Shown piece after piece: positions 18,127-25,324 of a DNA stretch of 64,000 bases. Position 1 is the stretch's first letter, and every line of letters starts with the position of its first letter. Position numbers and translations under genes: made by a program. Where the stretch lies: the NCBI GenBank assembly GCA_035709005.1, contig DASTFB010000031.1:31049-95048 (forward strand). Direction: 5' to 3'. Source of the stretch: Candidatus Methylomirabilota bacterium. Lineage in GTDB: Bacteria; Methylomirabilota; Methylomirabilia; Rokubacteriales; CSP1-6. Under the pieces are notes generated by a model that was not told the DNA's origin, made no database searches, and saw only the letters and a program-made list of their open reading frames with translations.

Positions 18127-18163
18127 GGGGGGATCGGGGCGAGTGCCCCGGTCCCCCCTTTAT
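18127..18163 (+). terminator. Rho-independent terminator between binding-protein and ATPase genes
   Basis: A 14-bp stem (18127-18140 with 18145-18158, one G-U wobble) with a GAGT loop is followed by TTTAT. It lies inside the transporter operon, so it probably acts as a partial terminator that limits read-through into the ATPase genes. Confidence 0.75.
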
Positions 18164-18186
18164 ACCCGGTGACGATCAGGTGGTGA

Positions 18187-19173
18187 ATGCCTAGACGGAT
18201 CGGCGACGTCGTTCTCGAAGTCGAGGACCTGCACACCTACTGCTTCACGCGGTGGGGCGTGGTGCAGGCGGTCAACGGCGTGAGCTTCTCCCTGCGCGAG
18301 GGAGAGACGCTCGGGATCGTGGGCGAGTCCGGGTGCGGCAAGACGATGACGGCGCTGTCCATCCTGCGCCTCGTCCCGCGGCCGGTGGCCCGCATCGTGA
18401 AGGGCGCCATCCGGCTCCAGGGGGAGAACCTGCTGGAGAAGACCGAGCGGGAGATGCGCGCCATCCGGGGGCGTCGCCTCTCCATGATCCTGCAAGACCC
18501 CCAGACGTCCCTGAACCCGGTATTCACCATCGGTAACCAGCTCATCGAGGCCATCAAGATCCATCACCGCGACGGCCGCCGCTCGCTCGTGCAGCGCGCC
18601 ATCGACGGCTTGAAGCAGGTGCGGGTGGCCGCCCCCGAACGGCGGGTGGACGATTACCCGCACCAGATCAGTGGCGGCATGAAGCAGCGGGTGGTGGGGG
18701 CCATCGCCATCTCGTGCGAGCCGAAGGTCATCATCGCCGACGAGCCTACCACCTCGCTCGACGTCACCATCCAGGCGCAATACCTGCGCCTGCTCCGCGA
18801 GATCCAGGAAGCTACCAACCTGGCGCTGATCTTCATCACTCACGACTTCGGCATCGTGGCCAAGATGTGCGACCGGGTCATGGTCATGTACGCCGGCCGC
18901 GTGGTGGAAAGCGGCTCGGTGCGGGACATCTTCAATCACCCCTCGCATCCGTACACCCAGGCCCTGTTGAACTCCGTGCCCAACATGGACGAGGACGTCG
19001 AGCGGCTCTACTCGATCTCCGGCCAGCCGCCCGCCCTGTGGGACCTGCCGGAGGGCTGCCGGTTCGCCCCCCGCTGCCCCCACGCCGACGACCGCTGCCG
19101 GCGCGAGTATCCGCCGTCGTTTTCGGTCAAGAACGGCCACGTCGCCAGTTGCTGGAGACTGGAACCGGCATGA
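18187..19173 (+). CDS. dppD: Peptide ABC transporter ATP-binding protein (DppD-like)
   Basis: A 328-residue ATPase with Walker A GESGCGKT (residues 46-53), signature ISGGMKQRV, Walker B IIADEPTTSLD and the switch His in FITHDFG. The C-terminal oligopeptide-transporter extension carries the Cys-containing GCRFAPRCPHADDRCRREYP. It energises the upstream permeases together with the next gene, which it overlaps by 4 bases. The terminator upstream suggests separate control of this pair. Confidence 0.92.
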   Translation: MPRRIGDVVLEVEDLHTYCFTRWGVVQAVNGVSFSLREGETLGIVGESGCGKTMTALSILRLVPRPVARIVKGAIRLQGENLLEKTEREMRAIRGRRLSMILQDPQTSLNPVFTIGNQLIEAIKIHHRDGRRSLVQRAIDGLKQVRVAAPERRVDDYPHQISGGMKQRVVGAIAISCEPKVIIADEPTTSLDVTIQAQYLRLLREIQEATNLALIFITHDFGIVAKMCDRVMVMYAGRVVESGSVRDIFNHPSHPYTQALLNSVPNMDEDVERLYSISGQPPALWDLPEGCRFAPRCPHADDRCRREYPPSFSVKNGHVASCWRLEPA

Positions 19174-20141
19174 CCGAGCCCCTTGTCCTCGAGGTGCAGG
19201 CCCTGAAGAAGCACTTCCCCATCAGCCAGGGCGTGCTGTGGTCGAAGACCGTCGGCTGGGTCAAGGCCGTGGACGGCGTCGGCTTCTCGGTGCGTCAGGG
19301 CGAAACCCTTGCGCTCGTGGGGGAGTCCGGCTGCGGCAAGACGACGACCGCCAAGCTCATCCTCCGTCTGGAAGAGCCGACCTCCGGTCGTGTCCTCGTC
19401 GACGGTAACGACGTCCACGCCTTGCAGGGAGACGGCTTGCGAGATTACCGGACGACCGTCCAGGCCGTCTTTCAGGACCCCTGGTCCTCGCTGAGCCCGC
19501 GCATGCGGGTGCGGGACATCGTGGCCGAGCCGCTCGTGGTGAACCGGCAGGGCTCGGCCGGCGAGATCAAGGAGCGGGTCGCCGAGGTCCTGGCCTCCGT
19601 CGGCCTGCGCCCGCAGCAGGCCCGGCTGTACCCCCACGAGTTCAGCGGCGGGCAGCGGCAGCGCATCGCCGTGGCCAGCGCCCTGGTGTCCAAGCCGAAG
19701 CTCATCATCCTGGACGAGCCCGTCTCGGCCCTGGACGTCTCGATCCGCGCCCAGATCATGAATCTGCTGGTAGATCTTCAAAAGCAGTACAACGTCAGTT
19801 ACGTGCTCATCGCCCACCACCTGGCCACGACGCGGTACATGGCCCACGAGGTGGCGGTCATGTACCTGGGCAAGATCGTGGAGCGGGCCAGGACGAAGGA
19901 GCTGTTCAGCAATCCGCTGCATCCCTACACCAAGGCGCTCTTCTCGGCCGCCTTGCCGGCCCACCCGGACATCACCCGCGAGGAGATCATCCTGACCGGC
20001 GAGGTCCCCTCCCCCATCAACCCGCCCTCGGGGTGCCGCTTCCATCCCCGCTGCCCCTTCGCCATGCCCCAGTGTGCGGAGGTCGAGCCGGAGGAGAAGG
20101 AGACCGTTCCCGGTCACCTGGTGGCCTGCCACCTCTACTAG
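19170..20141 (+). CDS. dppF: Peptide ABC transporter ATP-binding protein (DppF-like)
   Basis: A 323-residue ATPase with Walker A GESGCGKT (residues 51-58), Q-loop VFQDPWSSLSPRM, signature FSGGQRQRI, Walker B LIILDEPVSALD and the C-terminal GCRFHPRCPFAMPQC motif. ATG 19170 overlaps the DppD-like stop (ATGA). The open frame that starts further upstream is a shadow of the DppD-like gene. Confidence 0.92.
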   Translation: MTEPLVLEVQALKKHFPISQGVLWSKTVGWVKAVDGVGFSVRQGETLALVGESGCGKTTTAKLILRLEEPTSGRVLVDGNDVHALQGDGLRDYRTTVQAVFQDPWSSLSPRMRVRDIVAEPLVVNRQGSAGEIKERVAEVLASVGLRPQQARLYPHEFSGGQRQRIAVASALVSKPKLIILDEPVSALDVSIRAQIMNLLVDLQKQYNVSYVLIAHHLATTRYMAHEVAVMYLGKIVERARTKELFSNPLHPYTKALFSAALPAHPDITREEIILTGEVPSPINPPSGCRFHPRCPFAMPQCAEVEPEEKETVPGHLVACHLY

Positions 20142-20154
20142 CGGGAGGTCTCCC

Positions 20155-20730
20155 ACGACACCGAGCGAGCTGGCCGGCGCGCTTCGTCGGCAGCTGAATC
20201 CACGGCGGGCCCGATGGCAGAAGCCCGACGCCCTCGTCAGGGCGCTGCGGCTCCGACGCGGGCAGGTGGTGGCCGAGATCGGCGCCGGCCCGGGCTACTT
20301 CACCCCGCGCCTGGCCCGGGCCGTCGGCTCATCGGGTCACGTCTACGCGGTGGACCCCGAGGCGGCCGTCCTCGACGTGCTGCGGCGGCGCCTCGCCCGG
20401 GCGGGGGTGCGCAACGTGACGCCCGTCCTGAGTCGGGACGACGATCCGATGCTCCCCCGCAACCGCTGCGACCTCGCGGTCATCATCAACGCCTACCACC
20501 ACATGCGAGGGGCCGGCCCCTTCTTGCGCCGGCTGGTGTCGGTGCTCCCTCGCGGCGCCCGCGTGATCAACGTGGACTGGAACGAAGAGTCGGAGTTCGG
20601 CCCGCCGCCCAGACGGCGCGTGCCTCGCGCGCGGTTCCTCCGCGACGCTCGCCGGGCCGGCCTGCGGCTGGTCCGCGAGCACCGCATCTTGCCCCACCAG
20701 TACTTCCTCGAGCTGCGTCGCGTGCGCTGA
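20155..20730 (+). CDS. SAM-dependent methyltransferase (UbiE/Methyltransf_11-like), probable ACG start
   Basis: About 191 residues with the class I methyltransferase core: VVAEIGAGPGYFTPRLA (SAM motif I), VYAVDPEAAVLDVL (acidic end of strand 2), DLAVIINAYHHM (motif II region) and VINVDWNEE. The conserved lead-in RWQKPDALVRAL shows that translation must begin before residue 20. No ATG, GTG or TTG lies between the DppF-like stop and this point. ACG at 20155 sits 5 nt after GGAGGT, so I propose it as the start. The only upstream canonical start (GTG 20074) lies inside the DppF-like gene. Substrate unknown; similar proteins methylate arsenite or quinone precursors. Confidence 0.75.
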   Translation, partial: TTPSELAGALRRQLNPRRARWQKPDALVRALRLRRGQVVAEIGAGPGYFTPRLARAVGSSGHVYAVDPEAAVLDVLRRRLARAGVRNVTPVLSRDDDPMLPRNRCDLAVIINAYHHMRGAGPFLRRLVSVLPRGARVINVDWNEESEFGPPPRRRVPRARFLRDARRAGLRLVREHRILPHQYFLELRRVR

Positions 20731-20750
20731 GGCGGTCGCCCAGGGGACGC

Positions 20751-22580
20751 TCAGTCGGGCTCGAAGCGGTCCTTGTAGTCCAGCCGCAGCGCGGGATTCT
20801 GCTCCTCTTTGCGCAGGTAGCAGTTGCCGGCGGCCAGGATCTCGATTTCGGTGCCCATGAAGCACCGGAACGCGTCCTCCGGTGTACACACGATGGGCTC
20901 GCTCCGGACGTTGAAGCTGGTGTTCACCAGCACCGGACAGCCGGTCTGGGCTTTGAAGCTCGACAGCAGCGCGTGGAATCGCGGATTGGTGTCGCGGTGC
21001 ACCGTCTGAACGCGCGCGGAATAGTCGACGTGGGTGACCGCCGGGATCTCCGAGCGCGGGACGTTGAGCTTGTCGATCCCGAACAGCGCCTGCTGCTCGG
21101 GAGTCATGGCCAGGCGCCGTGACTCGACGACGTCGGCCACCAGCAGCATGTAGGGGCTGTCCGCGTCGAGCTCGAACCACTCGGCCACGTCCTCCCGCGG
21201 CACCGCCGGGGCGAACGGGCGGAACGACTCCCGGTACTTGACCTTCAGGTTCAGGAGCTTCTGCATGGTGGGCGAGCGCGGGTCGCCCAGGATCGAGCGG
21301 GCGCCCAGGGCCCGCGGACCGAACTCCATCCGCCCCTGGAACCAGCCCACGGCGGCGCCGTTGACCAGGTCGTCGGTAACCCGGTCCAGCAGCTCGCGCT
21401 CGTCGAGCACGTGGACCTTGGCGCCCAGGCCGGCCAACCGGGCCTCGATCTCGCGGTCCGTGAATTCCGGTCCCAGGTAGGCTCCCCGCATCGGGTCGGC
21501 CCCCGCCGTGCGGGCGTTGCCGAGGAAGCCGTAATAGGCGCAGAGGGCGGCCCCGATCGCCCCGCCGGCATCTCCCGCGGCCGGCTGGATCCAGATCCGG
21601 GCGAAGCGACCGTCGCGCAAGACCTTGCCGTTGGCCACACAGTTCAGGGCGACGCCGCCAGCCAGGCACAGGTTCTCGGCTCCGGTCTCCTGGGCCAGGC
21701 TGCGCGTGAGCTTGAGCACGACCTCCTCGACCACGGCCTGGATCGACGCGGCCACGTTCATATGGGCCTGCGTCAACAGCTCGTCGGGCCGCCGGGGAGG
21801 CAGGCCGAACAGCCGGTGGAACTTCTCGTTCGTCATCCGAAGACCGGTGCAGTAGTCGAAGTAGCTCAGATCCAGGCGGAAGCTGCCGTCCGGCTTCACG
21901 TCGATGAGCGTGTCCCGGATGCGATCGGCATAGACCGGCGCGCCGTACGGGGCCAGGCCCATGACCTTGTACTCACCGGAGTTGACCTTGAAGCCGGTGT
22001 AGTACGTGAAGGCCGAGTAGAGGAGCCCCAGCGAATGCGGGAAGTGGATCTCCCGGAGCAGGCGAAGCTCGCGGCCGCGGCCGAAGCCCGCCGACGTCGT
22101 CGTCCACTCGCCCACGCCGTCCATGGTGAGCACCGCCGCCTCGGCGAAGGGCGAGGCGAAGAAGGCGCTGGCGGCATGGGACTGGTGATGTTCGGCGAAC
22201 AGCAGCTTGTCGCGGACCTCGCGCCCGCCGCCCAGCTTCCGCAACTCGTCCACCAGGAGCTTGCGCTGGAACAGCTTCTCGTGGAGCCAGACCGGGATGG
22301 CCATGGAGAACGAGCGAAAGCCCCGGGGCGCGAAGGCCAGATAAGTCTCCAGCAAGCGCTCGAACTTCAAGAAGGGCTTGTCGTAGAACGCGATGTAATC
22401 GACACCGTCGAGCGAGCAGCCGGCGGCGGTCAGGCAATACGTGATGGCGTGCCGGGGAAATCGCGAGTCGTGCTTCTTGCGCGTGAAGCGCTCCTCCTGG
22501 GCGGCGGCGACGATGACGCCGTCCTCCACCAGGGCCGCGGCGCTGTCGTGATAGAAGGCCGAGACGCCAAGGATACGCAT
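20751..22580 (-). CDS. NodU/CmcH-family carbamoyltransferase
   Basis: A 609-residue enzyme that transfers a carbamoyl group from carbamoyl phosphate through carbamoyl-adenylate to a hydroxyl. The N-terminal ASKHA/Kae1-like domain starts ILGVSAFYHDSAAALVEDG and contains the metal-binding AEHHQSHAASAFF segment near residue 130. The C-terminal domain has VGWFQGRMEFGPRALGARS and YRESFRPFAPAV. Members decorate Nod factors, antibiotics, saxitoxin or cell-surface glycans. Upstream are DUF5989 and SxtJ genes, the usual companions in exopolysaccharide and saxitoxin-type loci. Acceptor unknown. Confidence 0.92.
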   Translation of the reverse strand: MRILGVSAFYHDSAAALVEDGVIVAAAQEERFTRKKHDSRFPRHAITYCLTAAGCSLDGVDYIAFYDKPFLKFERLLETYLAFAPRGFRSFSMAIPVWLHEKLFQRKLLVDELRKLGGGREVRDKLLFAEHHQSHAASAFFASPFAEAAVLTMDGVGEWTTTSAGFGRGRELRLLREIHFPHSLGLLYSAFTYYTGFKVNSGEYKVMGLAPYGAPVYADRIRDTLIDVKPDGSFRLDLSYFDYCTGLRMTNEKFHRLFGLPPRRPDELLTQAHMNVAASIQAVVEEVVLKLTRSLAQETGAENLCLAGGVALNCVANGKVLRDGRFARIWIQPAAGDAGGAIGAALCAYYGFLGNARTAGADPMRGAYLGPEFTDREIEARLAGLGAKVHVLDERELLDRVTDDLVNGAAVGWFQGRMEFGPRALGARSILGDPRSPTMQKLLNLKVKYRESFRPFAPAVPREDVAEWFELDADSPYMLLVADVVESRRLAMTPEQQALFGIDKLNVPRSEIPAVTHVDYSARVQTVHRDTNPRFHALLSSFKAQTGCPVLVNTSFNVRSEPIVCTPEDAFRCFMGTEIEILAAGNCYLRKEEQNPALRLDYKDRFEPD

Positions 22581-22586
22581 GGCCGT

Positions 22587-22736
22587 CTAGAAGAGCGTGT
22601 AGATGAACGGGGCCACCGCGCTGCCTTTCGTGAGCACGACGAGGCCGCCGAACACGAGCAGGGCGAGGAGAATGGGCAGGAGCCAGAACTTCTTCCTGAC
22701 CCGCATGAACATCCAGAGCTCGGCAAAGAATGACAT
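22587..22736 (-). CDS. DUF5989 small membrane protein
   Basis: A 49-residue gene: MSFFAELWMFMRVRKKFWLL leads into PILLALLVFGGLVVLTKGSA and ends PFIYTLF. The pattern of a short amphipathic/basic start, one membrane helix and a terminal FIYTLF is that of DUF5989 proteins, which occur next to carbamoyltransferases and SxtJ. It lies 6 nt before the carbamoyltransferase gene and 10 nt after the SxtJ gene, forming a three-gene cassette. The molecular role is unknown; possibly it anchors the transferase at the membrane. Confidence 0.8.
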   Translation of the reverse strand: MSFFAELWMFMRVRKKFWLLPILLALLVFGGLVVLTKGSAVAPFIYTLF

Positions 22737-22746
22737 AGGTTTCCCC

Positions 22747-23184
22747 TCAGAACTGGTTCCGCATGGTTTCGGGCTCCGGCCCCGGAGGATGCCGGTGGAT
22801 CCAGTAGCTGGACGCCGACCCGTCCCACCCCAACCGCAGAGGATCCTTGCGCATCAGTCGCATCAGTAAGCCCATAGGGGTGAACACGACGAAGAACAGC
22901 AATCCCAGCACGATGGGGCTGGTGATGCGATGCAGGAGCAGCCCGAAGGCCAGCCACAGCCGATTGGCCGGTCCGAGGAGCCGGGGCCGGATCAGCGCGA
23001 CGGCGACGAAGAGGCCCGCGATCGAAAGGGCCCAGAGACGGGGCGGCCGGCCCCCGAGCAGGGGGAGCAGGGCGATGACGACGAAGACGCCCGCGAAGAC
23101 GAGCCCGAAGGCGCGGTCCGAGCCGCCCCGCACCGCCTCCTCGTGGCCCAGGTATTCGTGCGTTTGCGCCGCTCGCTGGCTGAT
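22747..23184 (-). CDS. SxtJ family membrane protein, probable ATC start
   Basis: A membrane protein with two or three predicted helices (FGLVFAGVFVVIALLPLLGG; LWALSIAGLFVAVALI; SPIVLGLLFFVVFTPMGLLM) and a C-terminal tail ending WIHRHPPGPEPE. It matches the SxtJ family. The conserved N-terminus HEYLGHEE...GGSDRAFGLVFA extends upstream of the only canonical start (GTG 23133). ATC at 23184 follows a GGGGAG by 9 nt and lies about 27 nt after a predicted transcription start, so I extend the gene to it; the start remains uncertain. First gene of the carbamoyltransferase cassette. Confidence 0.7.
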   Translation of the reverse strand: MSQRAAQTHEYLGHEEAVRGGSDRAFGLVFAGVFVVIALLPLLGGRPPRLWALSIAGLFVAVALIRPRLLGPANRLWLAFGLLLHRITSPIVLGLLFFVVFTPMGLLMRLMRKDPLRLGWDGSASSYWIHRHPPGPEPETMRNQF

Positions 23185-23217
23185 GGCCCTCGACTCCCCG
23201 TGAAAGGTAAGTCCCCT

Positions 23218-23246
23218 ACCCTACCCTCGTTGTCAGGATGGCTCAA
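23218..23246 (-). promoter_or_regulatory. Candidate promoter of the SxtJ-DUF5989-carbamoyltransferase cassette
   Basis: Minus-strand TTGAGC (23246-23241), a 17-bp spacer and TAGGGT (23223-23218). The -10 is weak, but the element lies in the only sizeable gap upstream of the cassette. Confidence 0.35.
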
Positions 23247-23272
23247 ATAGGCTGGTAGGTACAAGCCTCCAG

Positions 23273-24193
23273 TCAGCGGTGCTCGAGAGCCGCGAAGAGC
23301 GCCGGGTCGAGGCGGGCGCGGTATCGGGCCAGCACCGGCTGGACCGCCGCCACGAAGGCGGCGTGCTCGTCGGCCGCCAACTGGGTGACGTCGTTGCCCG
23401 GCGGGCCCAGCCGGGCCAGCACGTCCCGGTCCTCGGAGGCGGCGAGCTGCCGCTGAAGCGCGGTCGCCTGCAGGGCCGCCTCGTCCACGGCTGACTGCAC
23501 CTCCGCCGGCCAGCTCCGATACTGGCGCTCGTTGGCGATCATGAAGCTCGCCCCGAAGAAGTGCCCGGTCAGCGTGATGTACCGGTGGTAGCGGTGCACG
23601 CCGAAGGTGTAGATGTTCGTCAGGGGATTGTCGTGGGCGTCGAAGACGTCGCCGGCGATGTCCTGCACGAACTGCTTGATGTCCACGGCGATCGGCACGA
23701 ACCCGAGCGCGCGGAAGACCTCCCCGTGCAGCTCGCTCATCTGCGTACGAATCCGGAGTCCCCGGCAGTCCTGGGGCCGGTGGATCGGCCGCACCCGGTT
23801 CGTGAGATGGCGAAACCCGTTGTCCCAGAGACCCAGCACGCGCCAGGGCGTGGCCGCGTGCAGGCGGCGGGTGTAGAGCTCCCCGAGGCGGCCGTCGAGC
23901 GCGGCCCACGCCGTGCGGCGGTCCCGGACCACGAAGGGCAGCTCGAGCAGCTGCAGCTCGGGCACCCACGCGGTGAAGCGCACCGTCGACATGTAGCAGA
24001 AGGCCAGCTCGCCGCGCTCGACCATGACGGGCAGGTCTCCCGAGGGGCGCCCGAGGTCGAGCACGCTACCGATCAGCTCGAAGGCGATCCGGTCACCCAG
24101 CTTCTGCTCCAGCAGCTCACCGAATCGGCGGGCCGCCCGATTGTGGATGGACGCCGGCGGCTGGTAGCCGCCGAACTTCATGGTGATGGGCAT
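23273..24193 (-). CDS. TRAP transporter DctP-like solute-binding protein without obvious signal peptide
   Basis: A 306-residue DctP-family protein. Family features are FGGYQPPASIHNRAARRF at the start, the RNGFRHLTNR-like WDNGFRHLTNRVRPI, GLRIRTQMSELHGEVFRALG with the ligand-binding Arg, and a conserved VFDAHDNPLTNIY strand. From ATG 24193 (MPITMKFGGYQ) the mature fold begins at once; the 17 extra residues from an upstream start at 24244 are basic and not hydrophobic. So no export signal is visible, unusual for this class. No TRAP membrane subunit is adjacent. It diverges from the amidohydrolase at 24299. Confidence 0.78.
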   Translation of the reverse strand: MPITMKFGGYQPPASIHNRAARRFGELLEQKLGDRIAFELIGSVLDLGRPSGDLPVMVERGELAFCYMSTVRFTAWVPELQLLELPFVVRDRRTAWAALDGRLGELYTRRLHAATPWRVLGLWDNGFRHLTNRVRPIHRPQDCRGLRIRTQMSELHGEVFRALGFVPIAVDIKQFVQDIAGDVFDAHDNPLTNIYTFGVHRYHRYITLTGHFFGASFMIANERQYRSWPAEVQSAVDEAALQATALQRQLAASEDRDVLARLGPPGNDVTQLAADEHAAFVAAVQPVLARYRARLDPALFAALEHR

Positions 24194-24298
24194 CACGACC
24201 CGACGCGGTGGCGTTTCATGGCGGATCCGGGTAGAACTAAGCACACGCTCGCGGGCGGGTCAATGGCACGGTGCCGCAGCGCCCCCCAAGGAGGAGCG

Positions 24299-25324
24299 AT
24301 GAACGGATTCCGGGTGAACGACGCGGACGGCCACATCACCGAGACGACCGAGCAGCTCCGCCCCTACTTCGGCCCGGACGCCCCCGCGCACTGGGCGGAG
24401 CGCCGCTCGTATTACCCGCAGGACGCCTGGGACCGCTCGCTGGGCGGGCGACTGGGGAGCCGGGCCAACGACGCCAAGACCTGGCTCGGCATCATGGACG
24501 AGGGCGGCGTGGAGACGGCCGTGCTCTATCCTACGGCCGGCCTCGGCATCGGCTGGGTCCGCGAGCCGGACTTCGCCGTGGCCCTCTGCCGGGCCTACAA
24601 CAACTTCCTCGCCCACGAGTTCCTCCAGGTAAGCCCGCGCCTGAAGGCGGTGGCCCTGCTGCCCTTCCAGGACGTGCCGGCGGCGGTGGCCGAGCTCCGC
24701 CGGGCGGTGGGCGAGCTCGGGATGGTGGGCGCCTTCGCCCCGGCGGTCGGGCTGCGGCTGCCGCTGGGCCACACCCAGTTCCACCCGATCTATGCCGAGG
24801 CCGAGCGGTTGGGCACGATGATCGCGTGCCACGCTACCGTACGCGGCCCGCACTTCTTCGGGGCCGACGGGTTCGACCGGTTCATCGAGGTGCACACGCT
24901 CTCCCATCCGGTGGCCCAGATGATCCAGCTCACGGGCATGATCTTCGAGGGCGTGCCGGAGAAATACCCGCGACTGCGGATCGGGTTCATGGAGGCGGGG
25001 TGCTCCTGGCTTCCCTTCTGGATGGACCGGATGGACGAGGAGTGGGCGAAGCGCGGCGAGGTGGAAGCGCCGCTCTGCCGACAGCGGCCCAGCGCGTATC
25101 TGAAGTCCGGCCAGCTCTACTTCGCCGCGGAGGGAGACGAGCGCTCGCTCCCCGAGGTCGTGCGGCGGTTCGGAGACGACCTCGTCTTCTACGCCAGCGA
25201 CGTCCCCCACTGGGATCACGACTATCCCGCCAACATCCAGGAGCTGGCCGGCCGCGACGACCTGAGCCTCGACACCCGGCGCAAGATCCTCTACGACAAC
25301 ACCTGCCGCCTGTACGCATGCTGA
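24299..25324 (+). CDS. Amidohydrolase family protein (ACMSD-like)
   Basis: A 341-residue TIM-barrel hydrolase/decarboxylase. The N-terminal motif is VNDADGHITE, a D-x-H version of the usual H-x-H metal pair. Later metal and active-site segments are IACHATVRGPHFF, GFMEAGCSWLPFW and YASDVPHWD. ACMSD-type members decarboxylate or hydrolyse carboxylated aromatic or dicarboxylate intermediates. AAGGAGGAG sits before ATG 24299. The next gene starts within this one (ATGCTGA overlap), so hydrolase and TPP enzyme are translationally coupled. A related protein lies at 57738-59180, also next to a TPP enzyme. Confidence 0.87.
   Translation: MNGFRVNDADGHITETTEQLRPYFGPDAPAHWAERRSYYPQDAWDRSLGGRLGSRANDAKTWLGIMDEGGVETAVLYPTAGLGIGWVREPDFAVALCRAYNNFLAHEFLQVSPRLKAVALLPFQDVPAAVAELRRAVGELGMVGAFAPAVGLRLPLGHTQFHPIYAEAERLGTMIACHATVRGPHFFGADGFDRFIEVHTLSHPVAQMIQLTGMIFEGVPEKYPRLRIGFMEAGCSWLPFWMDRMDEEWAKRGEVEAPLCRQRPSAYLKSGQLYFAAEGDERSLPEVVRRFGDDLVFYASDVPHWDHDYPANIQELAGRDDLSLDTRRKILYDNTCRLYAC

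Noticed and set aside
20074..20154. Upstream GTG start for the methyltransferase
   Set aside because: It lies inside the DppF-like coding region, adds an Arg-rich tail unlike the family, and has no ribosome binding site; ACG 20155 has a perfect one.
24235..24263. Minus-strand promoter for the DctP-like gene (TTGACC with TTAGTT)
   Set aside because: The -35 is good but the -10 matches consensus at only two positions; I do not list it.
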